From NCBI RefSeq assembly GCF_008704855.1, contig NZ_CP023691.1, positions 4,216,001 to 4,280,000 of the forward strand: a stretch of 64,000 nt of DNA, in the 5' to 3' direction. The notes below the pieces were generated by a model. It was not told the origin of the DNA. It made no database searches and saw only the letters and a program-made list of their open reading frames with translations. The stretch is from Streptomyces platensis (lineage in GTDB: Bacteria; Actinomycetota; Actinomycetes; Streptomycetales; Streptomycetaceae). The position numbers and the translations under genes are program-made. This document shows positions 61,027-64,000 of this stretch, in pieces (position 1 is the first letter of the stretch; every line of letters begins with the position of its first letter).

Positions 61027-62235
61027 TCAGTCCGTGGCGCTCACCGTTCCCGTGACCTCCGCTTCCCACGCAATGCGATGGAAGTGGAGCGGGCGGAGGG
61101 TTTCCGCAAGGCTGGGGAACGCCGGGACGGGAGTGTCGCTCTTGCCTGACTTGACCTTGTTGACGGCCGCGGCGTTGCGGCCGATCGCCTCCACACGCCG
61201 GCGGCGCAGGGCCTCGTAGGCGGCGAACGCCTCGCCCGGCGACGGCAGATCGCGCAGGCAGCGGGCCAGTTCGACCGCGCTCTCGATGGCGAGCGAGGCG
61301 CCCTGCCCGGAGCTGGAGGAGGGGGCGTGCGCCGAGTCCCCGACCAGCACCATCCGGCCGCGGTACCAGTGCGGTACGGACGGCATCCGTTCCATCCGGC
61401 CGACCACCATCAGGTCGTCGGGGGCGGTGTGCCGCAGCAGCCGCTCGCCCGGGACATGACCGGTGTAGAGATCGCGTAGCCGGCTCAGCCACTCGGCGCC
61501 GGGGACGCGCGCCAGGTCGGCCGGGCTCGGCGGGGTGTCCGTGGGCAGGCCGGCGAACCAGATCATCCGCCCGTCCGGGCCCTGCCAGTAGCCCATGAAG
61601 GCGCGGCCGAACGCGAAGTACATGGTGCCCGGTGCGGCACCGGCCTCGCTGCCGACCGTCGCGTAGCCGCCGAAGCTCAGCACGCCGCCGTACTCGGGAT
61701 CGGGTGCGTGCGGGTCGATCACGGTGCGGACGGTGGAGCGGATGCCGTCGGCACCGATCAGGATGTCGGCGGTCGCGGAGGTTCCGTCGGCGAAGTGGGC
61801 GGTGACGCCCCCCGGTGTCTCCTCGGCGGCGACCAGCCGCTTGCCGTACGCGAACCGGATCCCCGCGGCGACCGCTTGGTCGGTCAGCGCGCGGTACAGC
61901 CGGTCGCGCGGCAGCGTCAGCGTGGCGGGCAGTTCCGGGAAGCCGCCGAAGCCGGTGAGCTGATTGCCGAGGCCGTCCGCCATCACCATGCCGGGCACCG
62001 GCTGTCCGAGGGCCGCCACCGCCGCGTCGGCACCGATCGCCGCCAGCGCCGCCTGACCGTTCGGCGCCAGTCCCAGCCAGGCCCCGACGCCGTCCGCCGC
62101 ACTCGGATACGCCTCGTGGACCGTCGCCGCGATGCCCGCCTTGTGCAGCGCGAGTGCCGAAACCGGGCCCGCCACACCTCCCCCGATGACCAGTGCCGTC
62201 CGTACGCCGGAGCCGTGGCCGCGGTTGTCGCTCAT
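61027..62235 (-). CDS. FAD-dependent monooxygenase (group A, aromatic hydroxylase type)
   Basis: 402 residues from ATG 62235 with GGGAGGGG upstream. FAD motif VIGGGVAGPVSALALHKAG, the DG motif ADILIGADGIRSTVR, and the late GD motif RMVLVGDSAHAPSSSSGQGASLAIE. Members hydroxylate phenols or inactivate tetracycline/rifamycin-type drugs. It is divergent from a PadR regulator, which points to an inducible substrate such as a phenolic acid or antibiotic. Confidence 0.93.
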   Translation of the reverse strand: MSDNRGHGSGVRTALVIGGGVAGPVSALALHKAGIAATVHEAYPSAADGVGAWLGLAPNGQAALAAIGADAAVAALGQPVPGMVMADGLGNQLTGFGGFPELPATLTLPRDRLYRALTDQAVAAGIRFAYGKRLVAAEETPGGVTAHFADGTSATADILIGADGIRSTVRTVIDPHAPDPEYGGVLSFGGYATVGSEAGAAPGTMYFAFGRAFMGYWQGPDGRMIWFAGLPTDTPPSPADLARVPGAEWLSRLRDLYTGHVPGERLLRHTAPDDLMVVGRMERMPSVPHWYRGRMVLVGDSAHAPSSSSGQGASLAIESAVELARCLRDLPSPGEAFAAYEALRRRRVEAIGRNAAAVNKVKSGKSDTPVPAFPSLAETLRPLHFHRIAWEAEVTGTVSATD

Positions 62236-62294
62236 AACCCCTCCCATGGGTCATGTGGATGCGCCGTATGACGCTGCACTCATAGTGGCAAGGA

Positions 62295-62317
62295 AACTAG
62301 TAACAATGCAACTAGTT
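62295..62317. promoter_or_regulatory. Inverted repeat AACTAGT-N9-ACTAGTT, candidate PadR operator
   Basis: Perfect seven-base arms centred in the 104-base divergent region of the monooxygenase and PadR genes; position and symmetry suit control of both promoters. Confidence 0.65.
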
Positions 62318-62339
62318 CTCCATTGCCTACGATGCCTGC

Positions 62340-62960
62340 ATGACCGCCTCCGTGAAGAGCTCGCCGCTGGGACTGGCCGTGCTGGCGCTGCTGCACCATC
62401 GGCCGCTGCACCCCTACGGCATCCAGCAACTGCTCAAGCAGTGGGGCAAGGAGCAGGTCGTCAACGTCGGCCAGCGGGCCGGGCTGTACCGCACCATCGA
62501 GCGGCTACAGGCCGGCGGGCTGATCGCCGTCCGGCAGACCGAGCGCGACCAGCAGTACCCCGAGCGGACCGTCTACGAGGTCACCGAGGAGGGCCGGGCG
62601 GTCACCCGTGAGTGGCTGGAGCAGATGCTGGCGGTGCCCAAGGCGGAGTTCCCCGTGTTCCCGGCGGCGCTGTCGAACATGCTGCTGCTCAGCCCGGACG
62701 AGGCGGCACCGATCCTGGAACGACGGGCCGCGCGGCTCGCCGGCGAACGCGCCGAACTGGAGCGCCAGTCCGCCGAAGCCCCCACCGGGCTGCCGCGCAT
62801 CACGCTGATCGAGAACGAATACCGGCTCGCCGTCCTCGTCGCCGAGGAACGCTGGCTACAGGGAGTGCTCAGCGATCTGCGGGACGGAAGCCTGACCTGG
62901 TCCCCGGAGATGCTCGCGGCGTTCCAGGAGGCGTCCGCATCGGATTCGGCCGCGACCTGA
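62340..62960 (+). CDS. PadR-family regulator (long form)
   Basis: 206 residues. N-terminal PadR winged helix (LGLAVLALLHHRPLHPYGIQQLL, AGLYRTIERLQAGGLI, RTVYEVTEEGRAVTREWL). The C-terminal helical Vir/PadR_C part (LSPDEAAPILERRAARLAGERAELERQ, ENEYRLAVLVAEERWLQGVL) makes the dimer. It probably represses the divergent monooxygenase and itself. Confidence 0.93.
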   Translation: MTASVKSSPLGLAVLALLHHRPLHPYGIQQLLKQWGKEQVVNVGQRAGLYRTIERLQAGGLIAVRQTERDQQYPERTVYEVTEEGRAVTREWLEQMLAVPKAEFPVFPAALSNMLLLSPDEAAPILERRAARLAGERAELERQSAEAPTGLPRITLIENEYRLAVLVAEERWLQGVLSDLRDGSLTWSPEMLAAFQEASASDSAAT

Positions 62961-62984
62961 CGGGGCGTGGGGGGCGCGGGTCTA

Positions 62985-63019
62985 ACGGAGGCGGCCGATT
63001 CGGCGGCGCAGGCCTCCGT
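62985..63019 (+). terminator. Terminator of the PadR gene
   Basis: ACGGAGGC / GCCTCCGT eight-base arms, loop of 19 bases, 24 bases after the stop. Confidence 0.6.
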
Positions 63020-63039
63020 GCCATGGCAATCCAGTAGTT

Positions 63040-63066
63040 GAGGCCCAGGTCGGGGACCTGGGCCTC
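63040..63066. terminator. Terminator of the methyltransferase gene, similar to the hairpin after att copy 3
   Basis: GAGGCCCAGGTC / GACCTGGGCCTC, loop GGG, 19 bases past the minus-strand stop at 63086. It and its flanks (TCCA..AGTTGAGG before, TGTCCGG after) resemble those at 47264-47320. Confidence 0.82.
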
Positions 63067-63085
63067 GTTCGCTGTCCGGAGCAGC

Positions 63086-63883
63086 TCAGGCGCGGCAGAT
63101 GATCTCGCCGTGCAGGACGCTCAGCCAGCCGTCCGGGTCGGCGGCCCAGGTACGCCAGGCCGCCGAGATGCGGCGCAGGTCGTCCTCGGTGGCGAGGCCG
63201 TCGCGGCGGGCCTGGTCGGCGATGGCCGAGTCCAGGATGCGGTCGGCCCACATGCCGCCCCAGTGGGCGCGGTCCGCGTCGTCGGCGTGACACCAGGTGC
63301 TGGTGCTCGGGGTGATGTCGGTGAACCCGGCGGCCCGCGCCCAGGCCAGCAGGCGCCGCCCGGCGTCCGGCTCGCCGCCGTTGGCCCGTGCGCACCGCTG
63401 GTAGAGGTCCATCCACTCATCCAGGGCGGGCAGTTGGGGGTACCACACGAAGCCGTGGTAGTCCCCGTCCCGGGCCGCCACGATGCCGCCCGGCTTGCAC
63501 ACCCGGCGCATCTCGCGCAGCGCCTGGACCGGGTCGGCCACATGCTGGAGCACCTGATGGGCGTGGACCACGTCGAAGGTGTCGTCGGCGAACTCCAGCG
63601 CGTGCACATCGGCGGTGCCGAACTCGATGTTGTCCAGCCCGCGTTCGGCGGCGACCTGCGCCGCCGACTCCACCACGCCCGCAGCCGCGTCGACGGCGGT
63701 CACCCGGCCGGGGGCGACCAGCTCGGCCAGGTCGGCGGTGATGGTGCCCGGCCCGCAGCCGACGTCCAGGAGCCGTGCGGCTGGACGCAGATGACCGAGC
63801 AGATACGCCGCGGAGTTCTGCGCGGTGCGCCAGCGGTGCGAGCGCAGTACCGATTCATGCTGTCCGTGGGTGTACGTGGCCAT
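63086..63883 (-). CDS. Class I SAM-dependent methyltransferase (UbiE-like)
   Basis: 265 residues. SAM motif I LLDVGCGPGTITADLAEL, acidic motif II VTAVDAAAGVV, and motif III/post FDVVHAHQVLQHVADPVQALREMRRVCKPGG. It resembles the UbiE/COQ5 or erythromycin-methylase-like small-molecule group. The ATG at 63883 has a GGGAGAGA site. The substrate is unknown; the monooxygenase nearby is probably independent. Confidence 0.92.
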   Translation of the reverse strand: MATYTHGQHESVLRSHRWRTAQNSAAYLLGHLRPAARLLDVGCGPGTITADLAELVAPGRVTAVDAAAGVVESAAQVAAERGLDNIEFGTADVHALEFADDTFDVVHAHQVLQHVADPVQALREMRRVCKPGGIVAARDGDYHGFVWYPQLPALDEWMDLYQRCARANGGEPDAGRRLLAWARAAGFTDITPSTSTWCHADDADRAHWGGMWADRILDSAIADQARRDGLATEDDLRRISAAWRTWAADPDGWLSVLHGEIICRA

Positions 63884-64000
63884 ACCCGTCTCTCCCCTCG
63901 TCCTGCCCGGCCGGGGGCCGTTGGGCCACGGCCGATGAACACCGTCACCGGGCTACGCCGTCGTCATCCGTCCCCGCGGTCGCGGGTCAGCGATACGGCA
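63884..64000. other. Right edge of the window
   Basis: The last 117 bases contain the upstream region of the methyltransferase. I see no gene that can be supported in this short piece. Confidence 0.4.

Overview
The window is high-GC actinobacterial DNA, almost certainly a Streptomyces chromosome. The evidence is the codon bias, the frequent GTG starts with GGAGG-type ribosome sites, the HspR-regulated dnaK operon, the DUF2617/DUF3151/YIP1-type conserved genes, and a perfect 14-bp Streptomyces parS site (GTTTCACGTGAAAC). The gene order purA ... fba-pyrE ... clpB ... hspR/dnaJ/grpE/dnaK ... dcd-tRNA-Gly is that of the core, oriC-proximal Streptomyces chromosome, and the parS site agrees with that position.

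Core half, about 1-42,360. From the left: the end of one sensor-type protein kinase paralogue and a complete second one; purA, divergent from a diacylglycerol-kinase-fold protein with a degraded active site; a MarR/GbsR-type regulator beside a perfect 16-bp palindrome and what may be an ABC ATPase remnant; a secreted BP74-like protein; a two-component system; and a translationally overlapping operon for tryptophan to anthranilate (dioxygenase, kynureninase, probable formamidase). Next come a DUF3151 gene, a DHA2-type exporter, class II aldolase, pyrE, an aldose-epimerase-like protein, an SRPBCC membrane protein, a membrane spermidine-synthase-like protein, DUF2617, a Gly/His/Cys-rich small membrane protein and an aminotransferase. 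The chaperone section follows: YbjN, clpB, Uma2, an F420/PPOX protein, a zinc-ribbon plus recombinase-like pair, and dnaK-grpE-dnaJ-hspR. HspR operators (HAIR) lie upstream of both clpB and dnaK. After these are an Fe-S/HdrD-like oxidoreductase, an FG-GAP lipoprotein, an acetyltransferase, a YIP1 membrane protein, a secreted SGNH hydrolase with a ricin-type lectin domain, a purine-type phosphoribosyltransferase, dcd, a 52-codon zinc-ribbon gene and tRNA-Gly(CCC).

Accessory half, about 42,284-64,000. The 3' half of tRNA-Gly(CCC) occurs three times as an identical 46-bp repeat starting in the anticodon loop. The copies bound two short consecutive cassettes without an integrase: XRE regulator + DUF11 adhesin-like protein, then a secreted DD-peptidase/class-C-type serine hydrolase. 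Beyond lie a decayed GT39 glycosyltransferase, an FtsX-type ABC exporter preceded by a hairpin and a possible two-cysteine peptide gene, and a P19/cupredoxin iron group with an IdeR/DmdR-type iron box. A cluster with a SufR-like regulator follows (DUF2231 frameshifted in a G7 run, a four-helix membrane protein, a GTP cyclohydrolase I and an ArsC-like protein). Last come two PadR systems with clear inverted-repeat operators, two unrecognised genes, an FAD monooxygenase and a SAM methyltransferase.

Convergent and operon ends are marked by long GC hairpins throughout. No rRNA, CRISPR array, transposase or integrase was found.
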